The notes: a model not told the origin generated them from the letters alone. A stretch of DNA of 64,000 nt from Saccopteryx bilineata (GCF_036850765.1 NC_089495.1:68920410-68984409); one strand, 5' to 3'; shown: positions 33,840 through 45,586, counted from the first letter of the stretch. Numbers and translations are program-made.

Positions 33840-36800
33840 ATGGCAGTAGGGAACCCACAAGTGTCAATAATTACACTAAATGTAAATGGATTAAACTTAC
33901 CGATAAAAAGACACAGAGTAGCAGAATGGATTAAAAAAGAAAATCCAACTATATGCTGCCTACAAGAAACACATCTAAGCAACAAGGATAAAAACAAATT
34001 CAAAGTGAAAGGCTGGAAAACAATACTCCAAGCAAACAACACCCAAAAAAAAGCAGGTGTAGCAATACTCATATCTAATAATGCTGACTACAAGACAGAA
34101 AAAGTACTCAGAGACAAAAATGGTCATTTCATAAAGATTAAGGGGAAGTTGAATCAAGAAGACATAACAATCCTTAATATATATGCACCAAACCAAGGAG
34201 CACCAAAATATATAAGACAACTACTTATTGACCTTAAAACAAAAACTAACAAAAATACAATCATACTTGGAGACCTCAATACACCGCTGACGGCTCTAGA
34301 TCAGTCATCCAAACAGAGAATCAATAAAGATATAGTGGCCTTAAACGAAATACTAGAACACCTGGATATGATAGACATCTACAGGACACTTCATCCCAAA
34401 GCGACAGAGTATACATTTTTCTCTAGTGTACATGGAACATTCTCAAGAATTGACCATATGTTGGGCCACAAAGACAATATCAGCAAATTTAGAAAAATTG
34501 AAATTGTACCAAGCATATTTTCTGATCATAAAGCCTTGAAACTAGAATTCAACTGCAAAAAAGAGGGGGAAAAACCCACAAAAATGTGGAAACTAAACAA
34601 CATACTTCTAAAAAATGAATGGGTCAAAGAAGAAATAAGTGCAGAAATCAAAAGATATATACAGACAAATGAAAATGAAAATACGACATATCAGAATCTC
34701 TGGGACGCAGCAAAAGCAGTAATAAGAGGAAAGTTCATATCACTTCAGGCCTATATGAACAAACAAGAGAGAGCCGAAGTAAACCACTTAACTTCACACC
34801 TTAAGGAACTAGAAAAAGAAGAACAAAGACAACCCAAAACCAGCCGAAGAAAGGAGATAATAAAAATCAGAGCAGAAATAAATGAAATAGAGAACAGAAA
34901 AACTATAGAAAAAATCAATAAAACAAGGAGCTGGTTCTTTGAAAAGATCAACAAAATTGACAAACCCTTGGCAAGACTCACTAAGGAAAAAAGACACAGG
35001 ACTCAAATAAATAAAATCCAAAATGAAAGAGGAGAGATCACCACAGACATCATAGAAATACAAAGAATTATTGTAGAATACTATGAAAAATTATATGCCA
35101 CCAAATACAACAATCTAGAAGAAATGGATAAATTCCTAGAACAATACAACCTTCCTAGACTGAGTCATGAAGAAGCAGAAAGCCTAAACAGACCAATCAG
35201 CAGGGAGGAAATAGAAAAAACTATTAAAAATCTCCCCAAAAATAAAAGTCCAGGCCCAGACGGTTATACTAGTGAATTCTATCAAACATTCAAAGAAGAC
35301 TTGGTTCCTATTCTACTCAAAGTCTTCCAAAAAATTGAAGAAGAAGCAATACTTCCAAACACATTTTATGAGGCCAACATAACCCTCATACCAAAACCTG
35401 GCAAGGATGGCACAAAGAAAGAAAACTACAGACCAATATCTCTAATGAAAACAGATGCTAAAATACTAAACAAAATACTGGCAAACCGAATACAACAACA
35501 TATTAAAAAAATAATACATCATGATCAAGTGGGATTCATCCCAGAATCTCAAGGATGGTTCAACATACGCAAAACGGTTAACGTAATACACCATATCAAC
35601 AAAACAAAGAACAAAAACCACATGATCTTATCAATAGATGCAGAAAAGGCTTTTGATAAAATACAACACAATTTTATGTTTAAGACTCTCAACAAAATGG
35701 GTATAGAAGGAAAATATCTCAACATGATAAAGGCCATATATGATAAACCATCAGCCAACATCCTATTAAACGGCATAAAACTGAGGACTTTCTACCTTAA
35801 ATCAGGAACAAGACAGGGTTGTCCACTCTCTCCACTCTTATTCAACGTGGTGCTAGAAGTTCTGGCCAGAGCAATCAGACAAGACAAAGAAATAAAAGGC
35901 ATCCATATCGGAAAAGAAGAAGTAAAGCTATCACTTTTTGCTGATGATATGATCCTATACATCGAAAACCCGAAGGACTCCACAAAAAGATTATTAGAAA
36001 CAATAAACCAATACAGTAAGGTCGCAGGATACAAAATTAACATACAGAAGTCCATAGCCTTTCTATATGCCAACAATGAAATATTAGAAAACGAACTCAA
36101 AAAAATAATCCCCTTCACGATTGCAACAAAAAAAATAAAATACTTAGGAATAAACATAACAAAGAACGTAAAGGACCTATATAATGAAAATTACAAAGCA
36201 TTGTTAAGGGAAATCGAAAAAGATACAATGAGATGGAAAAATATTCCTTGTTCTTGGATAGGAAGAATAAATATAATCAAAATGGCCATATTACCCAAAG
36301 CAATATACAAATTTAATGCAATTCCCATCAAAATCCCTATGAGATTTTTTAAAGAAATGGAACAAAAAATCATCAGATTTATATGGAACTATAAAAAACC
36401 CCGAATAGCCAAAACAATCCTAAGGAAAAAGAATGAAGCTGGGGGCATTACAATACCTGACTTTCAACTATATTATAGGGCCACGATAATCAAAACAGCA
36501 TGGTATTGGCAAAAAAATAGACACTCAGACCAATGGAACAGAATAGAAAGCCCAGAAATAAAACCACATATATATGGTCAAATAATCTTTGATAAAGGGG
36601 CCAACAACACACAATGGAGAAAAGAAAGCCTCTTCAACAAATGGTGTTGGGAAAACTGGAAAGCCACATGCAAAAGAATGAAACTCGACTACAGCCTGTC
36701 CCCGTGTACTAAAATTAATTCAAAATGGATCAAAGACCTAAATATAAGACCTGAAACAATAAAGTACATAGAAGAAGACATAGGTACTAAAATCATGGAC

Positions 36801-37667
36801 CTGGGTTTTAAAGAACATTTTATGAACTTGACTCCAATGGCAAGAGAAGTGAAGGCAAAGATAAATGAATGGGACTACATCAGAATTAAAAGTTTTTGCT
36901 CAGCAAGAGAAACTGATATCAAAATAAACAGACAGCCAACTATATGGGAACTGATATTTTCAAACGACAGCTCAGATAAGGGCCTAATATCCAAAATTTA
37001 CAAAGAACTCATAAAACTCAACAACAAACAAACAAGCAATCCAATAAAAAAATGGGAAGAGGACATGAACAGACACTTCTCCCAGGAAGAGATACAAATG
37101 GCCAACAGATATATGAAAAGATGCTCAGCTTCATTAGTTATTAGAGAAATGCAAATCAAAACTACAATGAGATACCACCTCACCCCTGTTAGATTAGCTA
37201 TTATCAACAAGACGGGTAATATCAAATGTTGGAGAGGCTGTGGAGAAAAAGGAACCCTCATTCACTGTTGGTGGGACTGTAAAGTAGTACAACCATTATG
37301 GAGGAAAGTATGGTGGTTCCTCAAAAAACTGCAAATAGAACTACCTTATGACCCAGCAATCCCTCTACTGGGTATATACCCCAAAACCTCAGAAACATTG
37401 ATACGTGAAGACACATGTAGCCCCATGTTCATTGCAGCACTGTTCACAGTGGCCAAGACATGGAAACAACCAAAAAGCCCTTCAATAGAAGACTGGATAA
37501 AGAAGATGTGGCACATATACACTATGGAATACTACTCAGCCATAAGAAATGATGACATCAGATCATTTACAGCAAAATGGTGGGATCTTGATAACATTAT
37601 AAGGAGTGAAATAAGCAAATCAGAAAAAAACAAGAACTACATGATTCCATACATTGTTGGAACATAA
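33840..37667 (+). CDS. L1 ORF2: endonuclease / reverse transcriptase, intact
   Basis: ORF2p nicks target DNA and copies L1 or SINE RNA at the nick (target-primed reverse transcription). The frame is 1275 codons without a break, the same length as human ORF2p. The N-terminal apurinic-type endonuclease (about 1-240) keeps all residues I could check by counting: Asn14 (TLNVNGL), Glu43 (LQETHL), Asp145 and Asn147 (LGDLN), Asp205 (RIDHML), Asp229 and His230 (SDHKAL). The reverse transcriptase (about 500-775) keeps Asp600 ([11 protein letters not shown]), [10 protein letters not shown] (656-665) and the catalytic FADD (700-703). The C-terminal Cys-rich segment [18 protein letters not shown] is near 1130. 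The ATG at 33840 has an A at -3 and aligns the catalytic residues to standard numbering, so the start is well supported. By sequence the protein is potentially active; activity is not shown. Confidence 0.97.
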   Translation: MAVGNPQVSIITLNVNGLNLPIKRHRVAEWIKKENPTICCLQETHLSNKDKNKFKVKGWKTILQANNTQKKAGVAILISNNADYKTEKVLRDKNGHFIKIKGKLNQEDITILNIYAPNQGAPKYIRQLLIDLKTKTNKNTIILGDLNTPLTALDQSSKQRINKDIVALNEILEHLDMIDIYRTLHPKATEYTFFSSVHGTFSRIDHMLGHKDNISKFRKIEIVPSIFSDHKALKLEFNCKKEGEKPTKMWKLNNILLKNEWVKEEISAEIKRYIQTNENENTTYQNLWDAAKAVIRGKFISLQAYMNKQERAEVNHLTSHLKELEKEEQRQPKTSRRKEIIKIRAEINEIENRKTIEKINKTRSWFFEKINKIDKPLARLTKEKRHRTQINKIQNERGEITTDIIEIQRIIVEYYEKLYATKYNNLEEMDKFLEQYNLPRLSHEEAESLNRPISREEIEKTIKNLPKNKSPGPDGYTSEFYQTFKEDLVPILLKVFQKIEEEAILPNTFYEANITLIPKPGKDGTKKENYRPISLMKTDAKILNKILANRIQQHIKKIIHHDQVGFIPESQGWFNIRKTVNVIHHINKTKNKNHMILSIDAEKAFDKIQHNFMFKTLNKMGIEGKYLNMIKAIYDKPSANILLNGIKLRTFYLKSGTRQGCPLSPLLFNVVLEVLARAIRQDKEIKGIHIGKEEVKLSLFADDMILYIENPKDSTKRLLETINQYSKVAGYKINIQKSIAFLYANNEILENELKKIIPFTIATKKIKYLGINITKNVKDLYNENYKALLREIEKDTMRWKNIPCSWIGRINIIKMAILPKAIYKFNAIPIKIPMRFFKEMEQKIIRFIWNYKKPRIAKTILRKKNEAGGITIPDFQLYYRATIIKTAWYWQKNRHSDQWNRIESPEIKPHIYGQIIFDKGANNTQWRKESLFNKWCWENWKATCKRMKLDYSLSPCTKINSKWIKDLNIRPETIKYIEEDIGTKIMDLGFKEHFMNLTPMAREVKAKINEWDYIRIKSFCSARETDIKINRQPTIWELIFSNDSSDKGLISKIYKELIKLNNKQTSNPIKKWEEDMNRHFSQEEIQMANRYMKRCSASLVIREMQIKTTMRYHLTPVRLAIINKTGNIKCWRGCGEKGTLIHCWWDCKVVQPLWRKVWWFLKKLQIELPYDPAIPLLGIYPKTSETLIREDTCSPMFIAALFTVAKTWKQPKSPSIEDWIKKMWHIYTMEYYSAIRNDDIRSFTAKWWDLDNIIRSEISKSEKNKNYMIPYIVGT

Positions 37668-37942
37668 AAATGAGACTAAGAGACATGGACAAGAGTGTGG
37701 TGGTTACCAAGGGTGGGGGGGGAGGGAGGACATGGGAGGGAGGGAGGGAGAGAGTTAGGGGGAGGGGGAGGGGCACAGAGAACTAGATAGAGGGTGACAG
37801 AGGACAATCTGACTTTGGGCGAGGGGTTTGCAACATAATTTGATGACAAAATAACCTAGACATGTTTTCTTTGAATATATGTACCCTGATTTATTAATGT
37901 CATCCCATTACCATTAATAAAAATTTATTAAAAAAAAAAAAA
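37668..37942 (+). other. L1 3' UTR with G-rich tract and poly(A)
   Basis: It holds a G-rich run (about 37711-37773) with many GGG tracts, a polyadenylation signal AATAAA at 37916-37921 and an A run to the target duplication. Confidence 0.9.
37711..37773 (+). other. Potential G-quadruplex in the L1 3' UTR
   Basis: Several runs of three or more G separated by one to five bases (GGGTGGGGGGGGAGGGAGG..., later GGGGGAGGGGGAGGGG). Such tracts are a known feature of L1 3' UTRs; their C-rich complements appear in the three antisense L1 copies. Confidence 0.7.
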
Positions 37943-37957
37943 AAAAAGTGAAGAGTT
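37943..37957. repeat. L1 target-site duplication, right copy
   Basis: AAAAAGTGAAGAGTT, identical to 30111-30125. Confidence 0.95.
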
Positions 37958-38170
37958 TTACAGATATTCATACTCTTTCAACACATAACGAGATAAGAAT
38001 ATAAATAAAGGTACCATGCGCGTTAAGTCCTAGAATATATTGTAGGAGAGTACAGTATTGTGTCAGAAGAAGTTTGTCTACTCCTCATTCTTCTAGAAAG
38101 TAGCATTAACTGTTATAGTAAACATAAAATCAAATTAATATAAAATGTAAAAAGGAAACTAAGAGTTAGG

Positions 38171-38722
38171 TGTAACCAGTTACACCCTTTTGAGATAACT
38201 CCGTATGTTTCAACCGTGTATGTGAAATAATGTGATTATATTTTACGTAAAAGCCCACTAAGTAAGGCCCAATTACCAAGGTGTAAAGGGTTTACTCCCT
38301 TTTCTGATAACCCCATCTGTCAACCTTATCAAGCCCATGTGTGGCTTATGTTTGAAGTGTGATAATGTAACCCAATGAAGTGACCAGTGGCCAAATCAGA
38401 TAAAAGTAGCTGGGGTGAAGATCGAGGCAGTCTCCTGAGACTCCAATGCAGACTCCACGTTCCCCACTGAGACCCCTTGGCAACCACCACAAAGCACTCT
38501 ACCTCTCCAAGCAAGTTCATTCGGGGCCCCTCTGAAGCAAAGACCTACAGTTAGCCAGCCAATCATCTCAACTGTAAGTGAATTAAAATCTATGTTATTT
38601 AGCTTGCTATTAATGTCTTTGCCTATTCAACTGACTCCTAATTACTTTCATTTTATGTCATGAATTACCTAATGAACCCAGCTAGTACTTAATTATAACC
38701 AACTAAATAGTTTATCATAACA
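38171..38722 (+). repeat. LTR-like sequence, unclassified
   Basis: The sequence can be bounded by TGTAACCAG at the start and CATAACA at the end, the TG...CA form of an LTR. It contains a GC-richer middle, a TATA-like GATAAAAGTAG near 38400 and an ATTAAA near 38582. No target duplication is visible and I know no family match. Confidence 0.35.
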
Positions 38723-38789
38723 GTAACCTTGAGAATTGTTTAACTCTCAGATCCCTAGTTCCTTTATATGTAAAATAAGTTGTTTTTGG

Positions 38790-39093
38790 TTTTTTTACAG
38801 AGACAGAGAGAAATTCAGAGGGAGGGATAGACAGGGACAGACAGATAAGAATGGAGAGAGATGAGAAGCATCAATCATTAGTTTTTCATTGCGACACCTT
38901 AGTTGTTCATTGATTGCTTTCTCATATGTGCCTTGACCATGGGGCTACAGCAGACCAAGCAACCCTTTGCTCAAGCCAGCGACCTTGGTTCCAAGCTGGT
39001 GAGCTTTGCTCAAACCAGATGAGCCGGCGCTCAAGCTGGAGTCCTCCACATCCCAATCTGATGCTCTATCCACTGCACCACCGCCTGGTCAGG
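38790..39093 (-). repeat. tRNA-derived SINE, type C
   Basis: Minus strand head CCTGACCAGGCGGTGGTGCAGTGGATAGAGC, then GCTGGTTTGAGC units, CATATGAGAAAGCAATCAATGAAC, and a CT-rich tail. It directly abuts a type A SINE at 39094. Confidence 0.9.
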
Positions 39094-39423
39094 GTTTTTT
39101 TTTTTTTTTTTTTTTAAGTGGAAGTGAGGAGGCAGAGAGACAAACTTCTGCACATGATTTGACCAGGATTCATCTGGCAAGCCCACTACCAGACAAACCT
39201 CTGCCCATCTGGCACTGTTGCTCTATTGCTTGGCAACTGAGCTATTTTAGTGCCTGAGATTGGCTATGGAGTCATCTTATCTCTCATCAGAGGGATGAGA
39301 GAGAGAGATGGAGGGGGGTTGGAGAAACAGATAGTTGCTTCTCCTGTGTGTCCTGATGGGGAATCAAACCCAGACATCCAAACACTAGGCTGATGTTCAC
39401 TACTGATCCAATCGGCCAGGGCC
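39094..39423 (-). repeat. tRNA-derived SINE, type A, abutting a type C copy
   Basis: Minus strand head GGCCCTGGCCGATTGGATCAG and GAGAAGCAACTATCTG downstream. The A tail is the T run at about 39096-39116, immediately next to the head of the type C SINE. Confidence 0.85.
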
Positions 39424-39598
39424 AGCAGAGATAATTTTAAAGTCTATGAGAGTCTTAAACATTGGCCCACCATCAGCAGCCCATATATAGCAAGAAAATC
39501 TATTTATGGATTTATTTCACCACCCTAAAACAAAATAAGCTAACACTTAAAAAAATTACCAATAATGTTTAATCACTTGATTCTTTTGAAATGGAGTT

Positions 39599-39895
39599 TT
39601 TTAAATTTTATTTTTTATTGAATTTATTGGTGTCACACTGCTTAACAAAATTATACAGGTTTCAGGTACACAATTAAATAGAGAGCAGGCTGACAGCTGT
39701 CCACAAGGGTGGGCTTTGACGGAGGGGTGGAGAGATTGAATAAAAAAGAAAAAAAACCTCATGTTGATTGTCAGCAGATGGAGGAAAGATGGGAAGTGGA
39801 GGCCTTTATGGGGGGAGGGGTAAATGGTGTTGGATGGAAACTTGACTTGGAGTGGTGAACACACAATACAGTGTACGGCTGATACGTTGTAGAAT
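39599..39895 (-). mobile_element. L1 3' end with internal inversion
   Basis: 39599-39676 is the antisense terminal 3' end of an L1 (ATTGAATTTATTGGTGTCACACTGCTTAAC, then AATTATACAGGTTTCAGGTACAC). 39677-39895 is the 3' UTR segment that should lie just upstream of it, but in the opposite, plus, orientation (GAAACTTGACTTGGAGTGGTGAACACACAATAC, ending near TTGTAGAATAA). The two halves meet as twin priming would leave them. Confidence 0.75.
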
Positions 39896-40317
39896 AAGCA
39901 AGCTCTTGGAAATTATTTTATTTTCTGAAGACCATACTGAGTAGTAATCATTTTATAGATGAAGTCAGTTAGTGTTAATATTTTACCCTGAAAAAGGTCC
40001 AATATTAATGTACTAATAGACTATTATGAAGAGTGACCTATGATGCCCTATGTTAATATTTGCAGAAAGTTTCTTGGCATTCTTTATGTGCAGTAATTTT
40101 TACTAAAATAGAATAACAATTATATTTAAACAATTATGAAAAAAAGCAAAATATTTTTTTCTTTTCTTTTACTATATCAGATTTTGTAGTTTTACCCCAC
40201 AAAAGATAATCAAGTCCCCCAGGGAATTAGAAACATTGTCTTGCCTATCATTTATCCTAATATTCTTGTGCTCTGATTATTTTGATAGTTTTTATTTGGT
40301 TTCATTTTTAAATACCT
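39896..40317. other. AT-rich unannotated stretch
   Basis: Nothing recognisable. Confidence 0.5.
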
Positions 40318-40322
40318 TATTT

Positions 40323-40353
<31 letters not shown>

Positions 40354-40741
40354 TAGTGAGACAGAGAGAGAGATAGACAGGGACAGACAGGAAAAGAGAG
40401 AGAGATGAGAAACAACAACTCTTTGTTGCAGCAATTTAATTGTTCATTGATGGCTTTCTCATATGTGCCTTGACAGTGGGGGGGACTCCAGCTGAGCCAG
40501 AGATCCCTTGCTCAAGTCACTGACACTGGGCTCAAGCCAGTGATGTTTGGGCTCAAACAAGTGACCATGGGGTTATGTCTATGATCTCACACTCAAGCCA
40601 GCAACTCTGAGCTTAAACTGGTGAGTCTGTACTAAATCTGAATGATCCCACACTCAAGCTAGATATCTCAAGGTTTTGAATCTAGGTCCTCTGCATCTCA
40701 AGCCAATGCTCTCTATCCACGGCACCGCTGCTTGGTCAGGC
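40318..40741 (-). repeat. tRNA-derived SINE, type C, with (ATTT)n tail
   Basis: Minus strand head GCCTGACCAAGCAGCGGTGCCGTGGATAGAG, several GCTTGAG-like units, CATATGAGAAAGCCATCAATGAAC, a CT tract, then an ATTT array at about 40320-40360. No clear duplication. Confidence 0.85.
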
Positions 40742-43700
40742 TTAAATGTATTATTTATATTGCCTTATGTTATGAGCAAGAAAAGCAATGGTCAGTTAAA
40801 AAAAAACTACTTGTAATTACTTTGATCTGTGATAGGTAAAAGCTGATAAATAATCTGAAAAAATTCAATTTTTATAATAAAATACATCTATCATTGGCAT
40901 CGCAGATTCATAATTTATATTAATTTCTTTTTCTAATTTTTGAATTAAATTTTGAAGATTTTTAAATGTAACAAAAATGATACAATTCTTAATATACCTT
41001 GTTCTTGCTCCAGAACAAATATAAATAAATAAATTAACTACTTATTAATATTACAGTCAATGAATTAGCTCTTAAAATTATATTTAATTTTTATTTTAGA
41101 AATATTTTACAGTTTTGTTATAAAATTTAAGCAAATACTCTTTGTTTTTATACTTGCTCATCCAAAATTCATAAGATATTATTGGACTTTGAATATTATT
41201 TTTACTCTATATAAACAGATTGGAACCTAACTGATAAACAATAGCACTATATATGAATCTTACAAGTTCACACTAAATGGCAGACCTTGCTAAGTGACTA
41301 ATATGCCTCCAATTGTAAATAAGGCAACATTAGAGACTGTATTTATATTTTGAGAATTCATAGATAGTATTTCATGCTCCTAGATTCGAAACAGTATTAA
41401 ATGATGCCAGTGGCTACTCAGTCTGCTAGGAAATTTTTATTTATCATTTAGAAAGGATACTTTCAGTTTTGTTTTTATAATTAAACTTTGTATACATATT
41501 TTGAGGGAATTAGATTAAATAATATATAAGCATATTTTTAAGTATAAATATTTTTAATTCTAATAAAATTATAATTACAGAATCTAAAGTCATAAATGTG
41601 TATGACCTGTAAGTTTTAGAATGATGTATTTCACTTTAGCATTTATATTACTTAAAATAAATAATAGCTGCTTTCTCATCATTTTATGTCACACAAACCT
41701 AAACCAAAAGGAGACATCAAATAACTAACTGAACATAGAAAAGCCTGTTGTAAATATGCTATGTGTTATATTGAAATTATTATAGTTTATTTTCTAGATA
41801 AGTCAGAATGTATAATAATAAACAAAGGCAGAGAAAACTTTCCTTAGTTTTTGTTCTATTTCAAGTATCTATTTATATATTTTTTATGCAGAATTGTGAG
41901 TGATTTGTGGGTTTAACTCAGAATCTTTGCATTTAGTATTACTGGGGCATTTTTCCTGCAAGTGTCACTCATTTGGGCTCTGGTTTTAGGACGCCAGACA
42001 CATTCCTTGATACTCTTTGTATAATATTGTCTACTACATTATAATCTATTGTATCATTCCACTTTACTTTTTAAAATGCACTTCTTATTTGATTTCAGAG
42101 TAGAAGGAGAGACTTTAGGAGACTGAAGATATGCATTAAGTTTTTGATTTGCTACATTTTCAATTTGTAATAGTTACTAGACATTAACTGAAGATGTCAT
42201 TTAAGCAGTTGGTTATGAGTCAAGAGGTCAGTTAAGAGGTTTTTCCTGGAGGTAAATTTGAGATTCATCAGAATATAAATAAAATTTAAAGCTTGTATTC
42301 TCAATTGGAGTGTTATCTCCCTCAAGGAAGTAAAAATTGGTTCTTGGAGGGTAGAAAAAATTTTGATATTACAGTGGTCTGTGGCTTTCCATAGCTCAAA
42401 CCTATATACAAAAAAATTTTCTTATTTCTTAATATTTAATTTCTTTCATTATGGACAAAGTAAATTCAATTTAATTTTTCTCCTTAAGGAGATATTAATA
42501 AAATGGTTTTAGAAAGAGTGATTTAAATTTAAAAGACTAGATATGATTATAATATGAGTTCAGATAAAGAATAGAAAGCTTTGAAGACTGATCCCTGGGG
42601 CACCATAAATTATAGAAGTTGAAGAAATAATAATGAACCAGTAAATGAAATAGAGAGGAATTGGTGAGGGAGGTAGCAAGAGAGTAGAGTGCTGCTCTCT
42701 CATATATTAGGTGAAAATATTTGTCAAGAAAGAAGGAATAATGTTCTGTGTTACAATGGTTGTAGAAATTAAGTTGAAGAAAACATTATCAACAATTCTT
42801 TTGAGTTTTTTTATTAGAAAGGGAAAAGATACATTAAATGGAAGGGTTTGTTTACAGTTTTACTTTTGTAAAGAGTCAGATATTACTGTATATCTGTATG
42901 CTAATGGTAATACTGCAGTAGAGAAGGTAAATTTATATGTCAAAAAGAGGGGCCAATGTCAGAATCAATATGTTGGAGTAAGTAAGCAACCATGGGTTCT
43001 GGTGAATGTGAAAATTTGGCATTAGCTATAAGCACAATCACAATATCCTTAATTTTAGGTGATATGACAACAGTACAGCCCCAGTGGAAGAAATATTGGA
43101 TGTAGTAGTAAGAGCTTTCAGAACACTTTTCTCATTCCTCTTATATTCTCTACACAATTAAAACAAAGTCATTAAGTGAGAATGAAAAGAAAAGAGAATG
43201 GCTTGGAATTTTAAAGAAAGACAAGAAGGTGGAAAATAATCTTGAGGCAGGACAGGACAATTAAAAGAATATGGTATGATTCCAAATAGTTTTGGTAAAC
43301 TATGTGAGATAGAATATTAATCTAAAGTGAGCTTAATTAGTGTGGCTTTATGGTTTCTCTATCCTCACTAATCTACTTAATCAGTTGTTGAAATATGTAA
43401 AACTTTACATATTTTTTGTTTTCAGAGAATGACCTGAGAGTGTATGCAAGAAAGTGGTTGTAATGATGGACAATAGAGTCTAGGGTGAGTAAACAGGAAA
43501 TAAAAACACAGAGTGCTGAGGAAAGGATGCCATGTCTAGAGGGACTGAGAAATTACTGGAAATTGAGCATGGTGTTGACATAAAAAAAATAGGTGGTGAT
43601 AACTAAAGATTAGAACATTTGAAATTTAGATTATGAAAAGATATTAGCTACTGGTAATGTGAAAATGTAGGATACTATCTATCATTATCATTATTTCTGG

Positions 43701-43949
43701 GATAATGTAAGGTGCAAGACATTCATAATAGAAAGAAAGTTCGAGGCACTAACAACATTAGTTATTGAAAGATTATGTGCTTGGTTATTAAAACACCAAG
43801 AACTATGAAAGAGTATTTCTGCTAATAGTAAAATCTTAAAAGAATCAGGGAAATTGAAGGGAAAAATCTTTAGATGATTGCAAAGAGGAGCTGATATTAT
43901 AATATGATATGATAGCATAAATCTTAAATTAACACTAGGGACTTGTAGC

Positions 43950-43980
<31 letters not shown>

Positions 43981-44430
43981 AAACATTTAATAATGCCCTA
44001 AAAAGAGTAATGTGGTCCATTGTTTTCACGGCTAAAGTTTTTATATCTAGCATAGTTCCTAGTAATATCTCTTCAAATATTTGCTAAATAAATCAAACAA
44101 TGAATCCATGAGTAAGTCTGTAAAATGAAGGGAATTGATAGTACTTTTTAAAAATAATTCCTAGCTCTAAAATTTAAACATTTACACATACAAATATTAT
44201 TTGGTAATTGTTACACTTAGGGATGTTACTGTAATATGATGCTTAACAATTTGTATCACATCTAACTTTACACCACTCCAGTCCTGTTACTACTTTAATT
44301 AGACCCTATGTCATTATCCCACTTTAATAAATATTAAGCTCAGCAATACGTCATTTTAATTACTCTGCTTTGAATTACTTGAATGATACAATAGGTATAT
44401 TTTTAATTCTTTGAATACCAATCTTGAAGG
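40742..44430. other. Long AT-rich unannotated stretch
   Basis: Frames of 104 codons (42711-43025, plus) and 120 codons (43691-44053, minus) lack known domains. An AAAAC repeat lies near 43952-43980. No repeat family is recognised. Confidence 0.5.
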
Positions 44431-44780
44431 TGTGTAGGTAGAGTGCAGAGCCCACTCCTAACAGCTGTGGATGATGTAATGCTGTAAGAATATTCCAGCA
44501 CCTGAAGCCCTCCTAGGCACACACAGGAGAAAGCTCACCCACTGTAAAGAAGTAACTCAGCATCAACCAGGCAGCTCCCTGACCTTTTCAGCCATTGGCT
44601 TTGAAGAACACGCTGTAACACCCTATAGGCCGAACCTGTGTATATATAAATATATAAGCTAGTTTACTTCCTGAATAAAGAGGATCTGCATCACTGAACC
44701 AGGTCTCCGGAGTCAGGTCTCTGCATCTCAGTCGTTCTCACCCCCAGTGGGCCTTGTCCACAAAGGTGAGGCTCTTAACA
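44431..44780 (+). repeat. Solo LTR-like element with TATA box and polyadenylation signal
   Basis: The 350-bp segment begins TGTGTAGG and ends TTAACA (TG...CA). It holds, in order, GTGTATATATAAATATATAAGC (TATA-like, near 44640), AATAAAG (near 44675) and a CT/GT-rich U5-like part (GGTCTCTGCATCTCAGTCG). This is the layout of a retroviral LTR. There is no adjoining retroviral coding sequence and no visible target duplication, so it would be an old solo LTR. Confidence 0.6.
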
Positions 44781-45106
44781 TCTGTTACTGGTCTTGGTGC
44801 CTTATTATTTTAATTTTCACCAAGTTAGAATCCTGCTGATAACCTACCTCATCTCTCCACAGTTGACACTTACAATCTTAGTTTACTTCAAAATGGTCTG
44901 AACATGTACTTATATTCCGTTCACTTTTAATTTCAACTAATATTGATTTATATGTGTTGATTTTTTATTTTTATAATCATATCTCTGCTTGCTTATATAT
45001 TGCTTCAAAAGTTTAACTTCCATTCTTAACCCTGTATAAATTCTGACTGTATCTACTATATTTCCCCATGTATAGCACACACATTTTTTCAAAAAAATTT
45101 GGATCT

Positions 45107-45317
45107 AGCCTGACCTGTGGTGGCGCAGTGGATAAAGCATCGACCTGGAAATGCTGAGGTCGCCGGTTTGAAACCCTGGGCTTGCCTGGTCAAGGCACAT
45201 ATGGGAGTTGATGCTTCCAGCTCCTCCCCCCTCCTCTCTTTCTCCCTCTCTATCTCTCTCTCTCCCTCTCTCTCTCCTCTCTAAAAATGAATAAATAAAA
45301 TAAAATAAAAAAATTAA
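45107..45317 (+). repeat. tRNA-derived SINE, type B
   Basis: Head AGCCTGACCTGTGGTGGCGCAG, B-box region CGCCGGTTTGAAACC, GGCACATATGGGAGTTGATGC and a CT tract. AAAAAAATTTGGATCT at 45091-45106 and 45318-45333 is a perfect 16-bp target duplication. It lies inside the pogo-type element. Confidence 0.95.
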
Positions 45318-45348
45318 AAAAAAATTTGGATCTAAAAACTGGGTGTAG

Positions 45349-45558
45349 AAATGTGACATTTCAAATGCCATAGATGGAACTGAGGACAAGGCAATATATG
45401 AAGACAGTGATTCTTCATCAGACGCAGATGAGGACAACCTAATGGATGGGGGTTTTGAAAATGATGAGGAGTTGCATGAATTTTATGATGAATACAACTT
45501 GAGTTCAATAACTTTATGTAATACATTTTTTTTTTCAAATTTTGGGCCCCAAAATTAA
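45349..45558 (+). pseudogene. C-terminal remnant of a pogo/CENP-B-like transposase
   Basis: The frame reads KCDISNAIDGTEDKAIYEDS, then an acidic tail rich in Ser, Asp and Glu (SSSDADEDN, FENDEELHEFYDE), to a TAA at 45556-45558, 11 bases before the right inverted repeat. A C-(D/G)IxNALDG motif followed by an acidic tail is typical of the end of DDE_1 transposases of the pogo/Tigger group. Upstream is a TAG at 45346, and the catalytic domain is absent. A non-autonomous relic. Confidence 0.6.
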
Positions 45559-45586
45559 GATAAGTTTTATATACATGGGGAAATAT

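Larger units (their letters stand above)
30126..37942 (+). mobile_element. L1: Full-length LINE-1 retrotransposon
   Basis: A complete L1 of about 7.8 kb: 5' UTR (30126-32518), ORF1 with one in-frame stop (32519-33514), inter-ORF region (33515-33839), intact ORF2 (33840-37667), G-rich 3' UTR and poly(A). A perfect 15-bp target duplication encloses it, so the entire segment entered as one unit by target-primed reverse transcription. The start GAGAGTGACGTCACGGAAATGGCGCC is a typical promoter-proximal 5' end, so it is not 5'-truncated. The perfect duplication and intact ORF2 indicate a young insertion. Confidence 0.97.
45057..45586 (+). mobile_element. Pogo-type DNA transposon, internally deleted
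   Basis: ATATTTCCCCATGTATA at 45058-45074 is repeated inverted, identically, at 45570-45586. These 17-bp terminal repeats enclose about 0.5 kb that includes the 3' end of a transposase gene. The left flank has TA at 45057-45058 and the right has TG, consistent with a decayed TA duplication. A type B SINE was later inserted (45107-45317). Confidence 0.7.

Noticed and set aside
40318..40360. CRISPR-like or satellite array
   Set aside because: It is a simple ATTT repeat forming the tail of an antisense SINE.
43691..44053. 120-codon minus-strand gene
   Set aside because: Low-complexity, Phe/Leu-rich frame in AT-rich DNA with an AAAAC repeat inside; no family recognised.
44431..44780. Provirus
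   Set aside because: Only an LTR-like unit is visible; no gag, pol or env coding sequence lies next to it.
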